Positions 1 to 6,456 of a stretch of DNA of 6,456 bases are shown here, piece after piece. The position numbers and the translations under genes were made by a program. The notes below the pieces were generated by a model. It was not told the origin of the DNA. It did not search any database and worked only from the letters and a program-made list of their open reading frames with translations. This DNA comes from Bacillota bacterium (GTDB lineage: Bacteria > Bacillota > Clostridia > Tissierellales > Peptoniphilaceae): contig JAEZYW010000196.1 in NCBI GenBank assembly GCA_023418835.1, positions 1 to 6,456 on the forward strand, given 5' to 3'. Within the stretch, counting starts at the first letter, position 1; every line of letters starts with the position of its first letter.

Positions 1-84
1 TCCAAAAAAGAAGCGGTTAAAATTATTTCGGAAAAACACAATCTTAGAAAAAATGAAGTGTACGAGGTCAGCTTGGAGTTGTAA
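1..84 (+). CDS. rsmI: C-terminal end of probable 16S rRNA (cytidine-1402 2'-O)-methyltransferase RsmI (partial)
   Basis: The first bases read in frame 1 as 27 codons ending in TAA at 82-84, starting SKKEAVKIISEK and ending NEVYEVSLEL. Seen: the pattern Ser-Lys-Lys-(Asp/Glu)-Ala-x-Lys, a short helix, then Lys-x-Glu-Val-Tyr close to the terminus. From family knowledge this matches the C-terminal tail of many Bacillota RsmI proteins, which 2'-O-methylate C1402 in the decoding centre of 16S rRNA using S-adenosylmethionine. The catalytic domain lies left of the window, so function rests on the tail alone. The stop overlaps the ATG of the next frame (TAATG), which suggests translational coupling and one operon with the NurA gene. 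Another protein with a similar helical tail cannot be excluded. Confidence 0.68.
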   Translation, partial: SKKEAVKIISEKHNLRKNEVYEVSLEL

Positions 85-86
85 TG
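75..86 (+). promoter_or_regulatory. Ribosome binding site and ATG pointing to nurA start at 84
   Basis: GGAG at 75-78 lies five bases before ATG at 84-86, and this ATG overlaps the upstream TAA (82-84). This is the only good initiation signal in front of the NurA frame and argues that 84 is the ancestral start. The frame then meets TGA at 108-110. Confidence 0.65.
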
Positions 87-212
87 GATATTATAAATGA
101 AAATTTATGATCAAATTTAAAAAATCTAAATGAGAGTCTTAAAGAGAAATTAAATAAAATAGAAGGTTTAGACAGAGAGAGCTTAAGAAAAAACTTAGAG
201 CAATTTGGAATT
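84..212 (+). other. Upstream coding extension of nurA containing an in-frame TGA at 108-110
   Basis: From ATG 84 the frame reads MDIINENL, then TGA at 108-110, then 34 further sense codons straight into the NurA frame at 213 with no other stop. After the TGA the translation is rich in Leu, Lys and Glu with hydrophobic residues at helical spacing (NLKNLNESLKEKLNKI, then ESLRKNLEQFGIL). It looks like a genuine N-terminal amphipathic helix rather than untranslated DNA. No ATG or GTG lies in this frame between 111 and 212; only poor candidates exist (ATA 159, ATT 210, TTG 213). Full length from 84 would be about 316 residues against 273 from 213. The possibilities are a point mutation making nurA a pseudogene or 5'-truncated gene, a sequence error, readthrough, or a short leader peptide followed by re-initiation. 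The complete genes here keep Trp as TGG and have no other internal TGA, so a genome-wide recoded TGA is unlikely. Confidence 0.7.
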
Positions 213-1034
213 TTGGTAAATTTGAAAAAACTCGATGGATCAGAATTGAGTAAATTCAGTCCAATGGCTTGTGTAGATGGCTCTGTCAATAGGTATGGTG
301 GCAGTCACCCCCATTACATAGATATATTTCAAGGTCTTTCTAAGTTAAGTGGAACTGAAAGTAAATCGATTTTCAAATCCAGTATATTTTCTCCAATCTT
401 AAATTCTCCCACTGAGGAAGAAGACGAAGAAATTCGAAACAAACTTTTAGCAAGTATAGAAGTTGAGGTGGCAATAGAAACTCTTTTGTTTGAAAATGTG
501 AAGACTCTTTTAATGGACGGAAATTTATTGAGATATAGCATTAGAAGCTCTGACAATTATGAAGAATTAAAAGAGATGTGCGAGTCTAAAAACGTTATAT
601 TAGCTGGATTTATTAAAGAAGCAAAATCTGATTTTTTATTTAAGCTATTGTTTCCAGAAATTTCAGGCTTTACACTTTACGACAAAGATTTGTTATATGG
701 AGTTTTAAATGTTGGAGAAGGATTTATTTTCCACGACGAATATAATAAAAAATTGGAAAAAGATATTAGTTCTATGTTATTGAGAACTTCCAATTATCCA
801 GGAATTGGCGGACTTGAGATTATTAATAGTCAAAGAGAGTTTATCTTAGATATAGGAAATCTATGTTATAGTCTGACTTCTTTAGCATCTAGGGGAGTTC
901 CTATGATTATTGATATAGTTGATAAAGAGGTAAAATTGGATGATAAATTGACTACTGAACTTATCAATTCGTATATAGAAAAGGAAGTTATTGAAAGATT
1001 TTTTGTAAGTGAGAGAAGCTTGAGAAGATATTGA
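213..1034 (+). CDS. nurA: NurA-domain nuclease, partner of HerA (5' end uncertain)
   Basis: This probably encodes a NurA-family nuclease. In archaea, NurA works as a dimer threaded on the HerA hexamer and degrades DNA ends during double-strand-break processing; some bacterial HerA systems defend against phage. Seen: a CVDGS motif at residues 20-24 matching the metal-binding Asp motif of NurA, a second acidic motif MDGNLL at 101-106, an Ile-Lys-Glu-Ala-Lys segment at 134-138, and His-Asp at 174-175. The C-terminal region resembles NurA tails, with an Asn-Tyr-Pro-Gly turn at 194-197 and a predicted helix followed by a final strand-like segment. No signal peptide or membrane segment is visible, so it is cytoplasmic. 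The TTG at 213 is simply the first usable codon after the in-frame TGA; its upstream ribosome binding signal is weak (GGA only three bases away). The natural start is more likely ATG 84. The stop lies one base before herA, so the pair is translationally coupled. Family identity is inferred from motifs and from the HerA neighbour. Confidence 0.8.
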   Translation: MVNLKKLDGSELSKFSPMACVDGSVNRYGGSHPHYIDIFQGLSKLSGTESKSIFKSSIFSPILNSPTEEEDEEIRNKLLASIEVEVAIETLLFENVKTLLMDGNLLRYSIRSSDNYEELKEMCESKNVILAGFIKEAKSDFLFKLLFPEISGFTLYDKDLLYGVLNVGEGFIFHDEYNKKLEKDISSMLLRTSNYPGIGGLEIINSQREFILDIGNLCYSLTSLASRGVPMIIDIVDKEVKLDDKLTTELINSYIEKEVIERFFVSERSLRRY

Positions 1035-1038
1035 GGTG
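1033..1038 (+). promoter_or_regulatory. GAGGTG at the nurA/herA junction: Shine-Dalgarno or GTG start
   Basis: GAGGTG overlaps the nurA stop (TGA 1032-1034) and contains the GTG at 1036 taken as the herA start. It is also a near-perfect anti-16S complement, six bases before an in-frame ATT at 1045. For the GTG start, the best upstream signal is GAGAAG at 1022-1027, with an eight-base spacer. Either start leaves the HerA domain intact; the proteins differ by three residues. Confidence 0.45.
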
Positions 1039-2886
1039 AATTCAATTAAAGTTTTAGGATTAACGAGCTCATCAGAGTTTTATATAGGATCAAAAAATAG
1101 AAATTTTAGGATTAACGAATATTTAGTTGTCCAAGACAAAATACAAGGTGATTTGGTCTTCGAAGTAATGGAATCCAATACTTATAATAAATACATTCCT
1201 TTAAATATTGGTGGAGACTTTATAGATTCAAATGTAATTGAATCTTTAGAAGCTATTGGGTATATAGTAGATGAGGAGACAATATACGTAGCAAAATGTA
1301 GGCTTTTAAATGAGGCCAATTACCCCATAGAGACTGGTTCTCCAGTGCGAGAGCCACAATTTGCAGAAATAAAAGATTATTTAATTAATGGTAGCCTAGA
1401 AGACGCTTTAATAGTTGGAGCAATAAAAAATACGGACAAAGTTTATTCTCAAATGGATGAAAACTTAAAAGGACATTTTCATTTAATGGAAGGGGATATA
1501 AAACCTCAAGGAGATGTACCCTTTATGTTTAATATCAATGAGATGAATCAATATCCACATATTGGAATATTCGGAGGTTCTGGTTCCGGAAAGAGTTATG
1601 GAATTAGGGTTTTCATCGAAGAGATTATGAAAAAAAACATTCCCTTAATTATATTTGATCCCCATTATGAGATGGACTTCCAGCAAAATGAAGATAATCC
1701 AAGTGGAAACATCAATTACCAAACCTACTATAACACCTTTAAAATAGGTTCGGAAGTGGGAGTGGACTTTAGAGATTTAAACTCAGCTGAACTTAAGAGA
1801 CTTTTGTCTTCTTCAAGTGAGTTAACAGATGCTATGGAATCCACAGTGGATATATTGTTCTCACATTTTGGCAGGGGAAAAAGTGGGGTAGATGTAAACA
1901 CTTTTGAAATTTTAATTAACGATTTAATTGAAATGAAGACCATTGGAGATTCTGCTAGGATAGAAAGTCTTATGAATGAAAACCTAGCTGACAAAGAAAA
2001 AAGAGAAAAATATTCCAGGTTGTTAGATTTATATGTTAAATACGATAAACAAACTAACGACAAAACTCTAAGGGGGCTTTCTTGGAGAATAGGATCTTTA
2101 ATTAGTGCAGGGGTATTTTCAAAGGATTCAAAACCAATAATAGAGACTCTGTTTAGCGGTAAAACAGCTGTAATCCAAGGTAGTACCAGACTTCTTCAAG
2201 TATTTGGAGCCCACCTTATGGGCAAGTTGTATAACGCCAGAAGAAGTTATAAAGACAGTGGAAGTGATTATTTTCCTCCTTTTATCATAGTAACAGATGA
2301 GGCACACGAATTTGCGCCAAAGGGTTTGCCAAAGCCTTCTAAATCTATAATAAAAGAGATTGCTCAAGAGGGAAGAAAGTACGGAGTGTTCTTGGTTTTA
2401 GCTACTCAAAGACCAACTCTACTAGATGAAACTGTAACTGCTCAATTGAATTCGAAATTTATATTCAGAACTGTCAGAGGAACGGATATTCAAACCATTA
2501 GAGAAGAAACGGATATTTCTAGCGAAGAAGCTAAGAGACTTCCTTATTTAAAAACGGGAGATTTGTTTGCATCAATTGCTTCCATGGGAAGAACAATTTT
2601 TGCTAGAGTTAGACTTGCAGAAACTATAAAACCAAATATGGAAAATCCTTTTGACGAGTTAAAGCAAAGAAATATTGAAGATGACAAAAAGTTTTTAGAA
2701 TTGATAGAAGACCATTTCCCCATAACTGATATGGATATGGTTAATATAGTAAAGATTTTAGAAAGAAATGACTTAAAGATTTCCGTTGGAGGTCTAGAAG
2801 AAAAATTAGAAATGTATGTTGCCAAAGGAATAATGGAAAAGAGATCGGGATTTGTAGATGAATATCATTTAGTAAAAAATAAATGA
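1036..2886 (+). CDS. herA: HerA-type hexameric DNA translocase ATPase
   Basis: A 616-residue HerA/FtsK-superfamily (DUF87-like) ATPase, expected to form a cytoplasmic hexamer that pumps DNA to or through NurA. Seen in order: a beta-rich N-terminus (about 1-110) fitting a HAS-barrel domain; Walker A GGSGSGKS at 180-187 (Lys186); strand FIIVTDEAHEF at 416-426 with Walker B Asp421-Glu422; EGRKYGVFLVLATQRPT at 445-461, the RecA-core signature typical of HerA; and FIFRTVRG at 475-482, whose arginines are candidates for trans-acting fingers. A C-terminal extension of about 75 residues (540-616) looks like a small helical/winged-helix unit. The length is somewhat above the roughly 500 residues usual for archaeal HerA. 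The GTG start sits one base after the nurA stop. There is no transmembrane segment, which separates it from classical FtsK or VirB4. An exact 15-base direct repeat lies within the first 85 bases. Family assignment is firm; biological role (repair or defence) is inferred. Confidence 0.92.
   Translation: MNSIKVLGLTSSSEFYIGSKNRNFRINEYLVVQDKIQGDLVFEVMESNTYNKYIPLNIGGDFIDSNVIESLEAIGYIVDEETIYVAKCRLLNEANYPIETGSPVREPQFAEIKDYLINGSLEDALIVGAIKNTDKVYSQMDENLKGHFHLMEGDIKPQGDVPFMFNINEMNQYPHIGIFGGSGSGKSYGIRVFIEEIMKKNIPLIIFDPHYEMDFQQNEDNPSGNINYQTYYNTFKIGSEVGVDFRDLNSAELKRLLSSSSELTDAMESTVDILFSHFGRGKSGVDVNTFEILINDLIEMKTIGDSARIESLMNENLADKEKREKYSRLLDLYVKYDKQTNDKTLRGLSWRIGSLISAGVFSKDSKPIIETLFSGKTAVIQGSTRLLQVFGAHLMGKLYNARRSYKDSGSDYFPPFIIVTDEAHEFAPKGLPKPSKSIIKEIAQEGRKYGVFLVLATQRPTLLDETVTAQLNSKFIFRTVRGTDIQTIREETDISSEEAKRLPYLKTGDLFASIASMGRTIFARVRLAETIKPNMENPFDELKQRNIEDDKKFLELIEDHFPITDMDMVNIVKILERNDLKISVGGLEEKLEMYVAKGIMEKRSGFVDEYHLVKNK
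1052..1118 (+). repeat. 15-base exact direct repeat at the 5' end of herA
   Basis: TTTTAGGATTAACGA occurs at 1052-1066 and again at 1104-1118, a 52-base period. Because 52 is not a multiple of three, the copies are read in different frames (VLGLT in the first, FRINE in the second), so the identity cannot come from a repeated peptide. It may be a chance or duplication relic, or a DNA/RNA binding site; function is unknown. Confidence 0.8.
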
Positions 2887-2917
2887 TTAATTAATAATAG
2901 AGGAGAAATTATTTAAA
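2887..2917 (+). promoter_or_regulatory. herA-glgB intergenic gap with glgB ribosome binding site
   Basis: The 31-base gap is AT-rich, with a short palindrome ATTAATTAAT at 2886-2895, and contains AGAGGAGA at 2899-2906. AGGAG (2901-2905) is a strong Shine-Dalgarno core, but it sits 12 bases before the glgB ATG, longer than the usual 5-9. No GC-rich hairpin with a T-tract is present, so no intrinsic terminator separates herA from the glycogen genes. I see no convincing -35/-10 pair in the last 200 bases of herA, so co-transcription is possible. Confidence 0.6.
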
Positions 2918-4798
2918 ATGGACTTAAAACTACATTACGACAGAGACATATCTCATGATGCTTATTTGTTTCATGAAGGAAAAAATTACGAAGCATTTAA
3001 TATGCTAGGAGCACACAAATATAAAAAAGCTGGAATAAAAGATGGAATTAGCTTTACAGTTTGGGCTCCAAGAGCTAAAGAGGTTTATCTTATTGGAGAT
3101 TTTAATGATTGGAACGAAACTAGTATTCCCCTTGCAAGATTTGCAGAGACGGGAATTTGGCAAGTAGTTGTAGAAGGGGTAAAACAGTTTGACGGTTATA
3201 AATATCGAATTGTTTCTGAAACTGGAGAGGTTAGAATAAAGGCGGATCCCTTTGCTTTTCATGCAGAAGAAAGACCTAGATCAGCTTCCAAATATTTCGA
3301 TTTGAATGGTTACAAATGGGGAGATAAGACTTGGAATAAAAACAAATCTAAAAAACCAGTTTACAACAGCGCCATAAACATATACGAGGCAAATATTCTT
3401 TCTTGGAGGAAAAATGAGGATGGAACTCAATATTCTTACATAAAATTTGCAGATGAAATAGTGCCATATTTGAAAAAAATGGGTTATACCCATTTAGAAT
3501 TAATGCCTATAATGGAGCATCCCTTTGACGGATCTTGGGGATATCAAGTGACAGGATTTTATGCACCAACTAGTAGGTTTGGTACTCCCCATGATTTCAT
3601 GTACTTAGTAGACCAATGCCATAAAAATGATATAGGAGTTATTTTAGACTGGGTGCCTGTACATTTTGCTAAAGACGATCACGGACTTGCAAGATTTGAC
3701 GGATCTTACTTATTTGAGTCTTTAAATAAAATTAGTGCAGAAAATGCAGCTTGGGGAACGTTGAATTTCGACTATTCCAAAGGAGAGGTGAGATCTTTCC
3801 TAATCAGTAACGCCATCTATTGGCACGAACATTATCATATAGACGGTCTTAGAGTGGATGCAGTTGCCTATATGCTTTATTACGGCTTTGGATATGACTC
3901 TGGAGAGTTACAACAAAATACTGAATCTGTGGAATTTTTAAAAGAGTTGAACACTGCGATTTTTGAAAGATTCCCTGACACGATGATGATAGCTGAAGAG
4001 TCGACTGCTTGGCCACAAGTTACCGCTCCCATTGAAGATGGTGGATTAGGATTTAACTTCAAATGGAATATGGGCTGGATGCACGATATTTTAGATTATA
4101 TGGAAGATGATCCAATTAATAGAAAATTCAAACACGACCAATTGAGATTTTCATTTACCTATAATCATGCGGAAAATTACATTTTACCTTTGAGTCATGA
4201 TGAGGTTGTCCATGGAAAGAAATCACTTCTTGATAAAATGCCTGGAAATTATTACGACAAATTTGCCTCTTTGAGACTTTTATTCGGATATATGATTGGG
4301 CATCCTGGTAAAAAACTGACCTTCATGGGTGGGGAGTTTGGTCAATTTATTGAATGGAATGAGTGGAAAGAACTAGACTGGTTCTTAATGGATTATGAAA
4401 AACATCAAGAGATGCAAATATACGTGAGCGAGCTAAATAATTTCTATTTGGAAAACAGTGAATTATTTGAATTAGATTCTGAAGATGAAGGACTTAGATG
4501 GGTAGAACACGAAAATGCCAATGAAAGTATTCTAATTTTTGAAAGATTAAATAAATCTGAAGAAAAAATAATTTGTGTCTATAACTTTACACCTGTGGAA
4601 AGGGTTAATTACCCCCTTGGAGTAGATAAACCAGGAATTTATCGAACTCTTCTAAGTAGTGATAGGAAGAGATACGGAGGTAATACCGTTAGAGTAAAAA
4701 CTTATAGGACTTTAGAAGAAGGATACCACGGGCGTGAGTACGGATTGAGAATTAGCATACCACCACTAAGTGCTATGTTTTTAAAATTTAGTAAATAA
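2918..4798 (+). CDS. glgB: 1,4-alpha-glucan branching enzyme GlgB
   Basis: Glycogen branching enzyme of family GH13 (EC 2.4.1.18). It cuts alpha-1,4 glucan chains and rejoins the piece through an alpha-1,6 bond. Seen: an N-terminal lead ending YLFHEG at 16-21; a CBM48-type beta-sandwich with [20 protein letters not shown] at 46-65; and a GH13 barrel with DWVPVHF at 244-250, GLRVDAVAY at 310-318 (nucleophile Asp314), IAEEST at 358-363 (acid/base Glu360) and [10 protein letters not shown] at 425-434 (transition-state Asp428). [14 protein letters not shown] at 470-483 is also typical of branching enzymes. An all-beta C-terminal domain closes with [11 protein letters not shown]. At 626 residues it belongs to the shorter class that lacks the extra N-terminal module of the 728-residue E. 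coli enzyme. All catalytic residues are present. The ATG is preceded by AGGAG at a long spacing, and the stop is embedded in the glgC ribosome binding site, giving tight coupling. Confidence 0.97.
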   Translation: MDLKLHYDRDISHDAYLFHEGKNYEAFNMLGAHKYKKAGIKDGISFTVWAPRAKEVYLIGDFNDWNETSIPLARFAETGIWQVVVEGVKQFDGYKYRIVSETGEVRIKADPFAFHAEERPRSASKYFDLNGYKWGDKTWNKNKSKKPVYNSAINIYEANILSWRKNEDGTQYSYIKFADEIVPYLKKMGYTHLELMPIMEHPFDGSWGYQVTGFYAPTSRFGTPHDFMYLVDQCHKNDIGVILDWVPVHFAKDDHGLARFDGSYLFESLNKISAENAAWGTLNFDYSKGEVRSFLISNAIYWHEHYHIDGLRVDAVAYMLYYGFGYDSGELQQNTESVEFLKELNTAIFERFPDTMMIAEESTAWPQVTAPIEDGGLGFNFKWNMGWMHDILDYMEDDPINRKFKHDQLRFSFTYNHAENYILPLSHDEVVHGKKSLLDKMPGNYYDKFASLRLLFGYMIGHPGKKLTFMGGEFGQFIEWNEWKELDWFLMDYEKHQEMQIYVSELNNFYLENSELFELDSEDEGLRWVEHENANESILIFERLNKSEEKIICVYNFTPVERVNYPLGVDKPGIYRTLLSSDRKRYGGNTVRVKTYRTLEEGYHGREYGLRISIPPLSAMFLKFSK

Positions 4799-4803
4799 GG
4801 AGG
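4797..4803 (+). promoter_or_regulatory. glgC ribosome binding site
   Basis: AAGGAGG overlaps the last two bases of the glgB TAA and lies six bases before the glgC ATG at 4810. This near-consensus signal fixes the glgC start and implies coupled translation of the two genes. Confidence 0.85.
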
Positions 4804-4809
4804 TTAATC

Positions 4810-5949
4810 ATGGTAAATAACAGAATCGTTGCTTTACTTTTGGCAGGGGGACAAGGAAGTAGGTTAAAACTTTTGACTAAAAACATTGCTAAACCTGCAG
4901 TTCCTTTTGGAGGTAAGTATAGAATTATAGACTTTGCTTTGAGCAATGCGACTAATTCAGGAATCAATGATATTGCTATTTTAACTCAGTACAAACCATT
5001 TGAGTTGAATGCTCACTTAGGAATTGGTGCACCATGGGATTTTGATAAGGGTTCAGGTGGTCTGAGGATACTTTCTCCTTATGAATCTGAAAGTGGGGGT
5101 AGATGGTTTACTGGAACTGCAAATGCAATTTATGAAAACATTGACTCCATTGATATTATGGATCCCAAATACGTTTTGATTTTATCTGGGGATCATATAT
5201 ATAAAATGAATTATAAAAAGATGCTTAGATACCATCAAGAAAACGAAGCCGATTGTACCATAGCTGTAATTGAGGTTCCTTGGGAAGAAGCTCCAAGATT
5301 TGGAATTTTAAATACAGATGAAAATAATAAAATAGTGGAGTTTGATGAAAAACCAGAAAATCCCAAAAATAATAAGGCTTCCATGGGGATATACATTTTT
5401 AATTGGGACGCTTTAAGGGATTATTTAATTGAAGATGAAAATGACCCCAATTCTGAAAATGATTTTGGAAAAAACATCGTTCCTAAAATGTTAAGAGATG
5501 GCATGAATCTTTATGCCTTTGAATTTGAAGGCTACTGGAAAGATGTGGGAACAGTTAGATCTTATTGGGAATCTAATTTAGACCTACTGGATCCTGGCAA
5601 TGATTTAGATTTGTTTGACAGGTCTTGGAGAATTTATACAAATAATCCAAACCTTCCTCCACAATTCATTGCAGAAAGTGCAGTAGTTAATAATGCCATG
5701 ATAACAGAAGGATGTAATATTGCCGGCAAGGTAAATAACTGCGTATTATTTTCCAATGTGAGAATAGAAGAAGGAGCTGTTGTAAATAACTCCGTGATTC
5801 TTTCGAATGTTGTAGTCCAATCGGGGGCAAAGGTAAATAATGCAATTATCATGGAAGACGTGGTCATTGAAGAGGGAAGAAAGATAGGCTCTGATGAAGG
5901 AGACGAAAAAGTTTATTTAATTTCTCAAGACGAAGAAATTGTAGAATAG
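4810..5949 (+). CDS. glgC: Glucose-1-phosphate adenylyltransferase (ADP-glucose pyrophosphorylase) catalytic subunit GlgC
   Basis: Makes ADP-glucose and pyrophosphate from ATP and glucose-1-phosphate (EC 2.7.7.27), the committed step of bacterial glycogen synthesis. Seen: the nucleotide-binding loop LAGGQGSRL at 11-19; the signature [16 protein letters not shown] at 27-42; SGDHIYK at 126-132 (Asp128, metal/catalytic region); FGIL at 164-167; EFDEKP at 177-182 with the glucose-phosphate-binding Lys; SMGIYIF at 191-197; and YWKDVGT at 242-248 with the second catalytic Asp245. The C-terminal third (about 284-358) is a left-handed beta-helix with four Val-Asn-Asn rungs at 293, 308, 325 and 342. 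At 379 residues it matches Bacillota GlgC, shorter than the 431-residue E. coli enzyme. It is followed immediately by glgD; in Geobacillus GlgC and GlgD form a heteromer with raised activity, so the same is likely here. Allosteric control cannot be read from the sequence. Confidence 0.97.
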   Translation: MVNNRIVALLLAGGQGSRLKLLTKNIAKPAVPFGGKYRIIDFALSNATNSGINDIAILTQYKPFELNAHLGIGAPWDFDKGSGGLRILSPYESESGGRWFTGTANAIYENIDSIDIMDPKYVLILSGDHIYKMNYKKMLRYHQENEADCTIAVIEVPWEEAPRFGILNTDENNKIVEFDEKPENPKNNKASMGIYIFNWDALRDYLIEDENDPNSENDFGKNIVPKMLRDGMNLYAFEFEGYWKDVGTVRSYWESNLDLLDPGNDLDLFDRSWRIYTNNPNLPPQFIAESAVVNNAMITEGCNIAGKVNNCVLFSNVRIEEGAVVNNSVILSNVVVQSGAKVNNAIIMEDVVIEEGRKIGSDEGDEKVYLISQDEEIVE

Positions 5950-5953
5950 GAGG
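5948..5953 (+). promoter_or_regulatory. glgD ribosome binding site
   Basis: AGGAGG overlaps the glgC TAG stop (5947-5949) and lies five bases before ATG 5959. It fixes the glgD start and indicates coupling to glgC. Confidence 0.85.
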
Positions 5954-5958
5954 AAATT

Positions 5959-6456
5959 ATGGATAACTTTATTGGAATACTCAATAATACAAATTTAGAA
6001 TCGAATTTCAATTCTCTTTGTAAAAATAGACCGGTATATATGTTACCATTTGGCGGAAGATATCGTCTAATTGATGTGTGCATTTCTAATATGGTAAACA
6101 ATGGTATTAAAACCGTAGCCATATATACTGGAGAAAAAATTCGTTCGACGATGGACCATTTAGCCGATGGTAAATCATGGAATTTAAATTCCAGATTTCA
6201 AGGTTTGTTTCTATATCCTCCGATAACCCAAGAACTTTCCATTGAAAGATTGGGAGATTTAGCAGACTTTTACAGTACTTTAAATTTTTTAGAGACTGCA
6301 AAGGCAGAAAATGTTATGATTCAAGATTCAAATGTCATCTTTATGAAAAATTTAGATGACGCTTGCAAAAAATTTGTCGAAACTGATTCAGACATATTAT
6401 TAATGTATGTGGAAAAATCTGATAACACTGGAGAATATGTCAATACAGATAAGCTT
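5959..6456 (+). CDS. glgD: GlgD, non-catalytic/regulatory ADP-glucose pyrophosphorylase subunit (partial, 3' end off window)
   Basis: The first 166 codons are open to the window edge. Seen: MLPFGGRYRLIDVCISNMVNNGI at residues 28-50 (in pieces: MLPFGGRYRLIDV then CISNMVNNGI) aligns with the [21 protein letters not shown] region of GlgC, so the two proteins are paralogues. The glycine-rich LAGGxGxRL loop of GlgC is missing; the equivalent stretch is GILNNTNLESNFNSL. MDHLADGKSWNL and the LADFYSTLNFLE segment match the GlgD pattern, as does IQDSNVIF, where GlgC has SGDHIYK. From family knowledge GlgD is inactive or weakly active alone and stimulates GlgC in a heterotetramer. The C-terminal beta-helix is beyond the window. 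The position directly after glgC supports the call; glgA and a glycogen phosphorylase often follow in this operon type, but that is inference. Confidence 0.93.
   Translation, partial: MDNFIGILNNTNLESNFNSLCKNRPVYMLPFGGRYRLIDVCISNMVNNGIKTVAIYTGEKIRSTMDHLADGKSWNLNSRFQGLFLYPPITQELSIERLGDLADFYSTLNFLETAKAENVMIQDSNVIFMKNLDDACKKFVETDSDILLMYVEKSDNTGEYVNTDKL

Noticed and set aside
108..150. Selenocysteine insertion or a variant genetic code explaining TGA 108-110
   Set aside because: The bases after the TGA are AT-rich with no stable hairpin of SECIS type. The complete genes keep Trp as TGG and have no other internal TGA; nurA and herA themselves end at TGA.
68..289. Minus-strand open frame across the nurA 5' end
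   Set aside because: Composition is Ser/Phe/Lys-rich with no recognisable motif, and it opposes clear coding on the plus strand.
1630..1637. Run of eight A in herA as a programmed slippage or phase-variation site
   Set aside because: It encodes ordinary Lys-Lys-Asn in the intact frame just after Walker A, in a very AT-rich gene where such runs are expected; nothing suggests an alternative product.
1728..2063. Minus-strand open frames within herA, glgB and glgC (for example 1728-2063, 2544-2825, 3005-3262)
   Set aside because: They lie wholly inside well-supported plus-strand genes, lack ribosome binding sites and show low-complexity Ser/Phe/Leu/Ile composition typical of antisense shadows.
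2886..2895. Palindrome ATTAATTAAT between herA and glgB as an operator or terminator
   Set aside because: Only A/T pairs, ten bases, no loop and no T-tract; likely chance in AT-rich intergenic DNA.
6451..6456. Window ends exactly at AAGCTT, a HindIII site, suggesting a cloning boundary
   Set aside because: The glgD frame is uninterrupted and another AAGCTT occurs at 1016-1021, so this is probably coincidence.

Overview
The window is a continuous, fully plus-strand gene row from an AT-rich bacterium (roughly one third G+C by eye). Strong AGGAGG-type ribosome binding sites, A/T-ending codons, and a glgB-glgC-glgD order with a separate GlgD subunit all point to a low-GC Bacillota (Firmicutes). 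An anaerobic Clostridia/Tissierellia-type organism such as a Peptoniphilaceae member is my best guess, but that assignment is weak.

Layout: (1) bases 1-84 hold the last 27 codons of a gene resembling the C-terminus of RsmI, the 16S rRNA 2'-O-methyltransferase. (2) Its stop overlaps an ATG (TAATG, with GGAG upstream) that opens a NurA-type nuclease reading frame. That frame meets an in-frame TGA at codon 9 (108-110) but otherwise continues unbroken to 1034. The stop-free part with a recognised start (TTG) is 213-1034. (3) One base later begins a HerA/FtsK-superfamily ATPase (1036-2886). Together they form a bacterial NurA-HerA nuclease/translocase pair. (4) After a 31-base gap with no visible terminator, three glycogen genes follow: glgB (branching enzyme, complete), glgC (ADP-glucose pyrophosphorylase, complete) and glgD (regulatory paralogue, cut by the window end).

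The first half concerns DNA processing: HerA is expected to form a hexameric translocase that drives the NurA nuclease on DNA ends. The second half concerns carbon storage: GlgC, probably with GlgD, makes ADP-glucose, and GlgB introduces alpha-1,6 branches into the growing glucan. The elongating synthase (glgA) and the phosphorylase are not in the window and may lie beyond the right edge. The two halves are linked by tight spacing and strand, not by any obvious shared biochemistry.

The points most worth checking are the in-frame TGA near the start of nurA and the presence of a NurA-HerA pair between a housekeeping rRNA methylase and a glycogen operon. An exact 15-base direct repeat at the 5' end of herA, read in two different frames, also deserves a look. 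No tRNA, rRNA, CRISPR array, insertion sequence, attachment site or riboswitch was seen, and no stretch longer than about 130 bases lacks an assigned reading frame.
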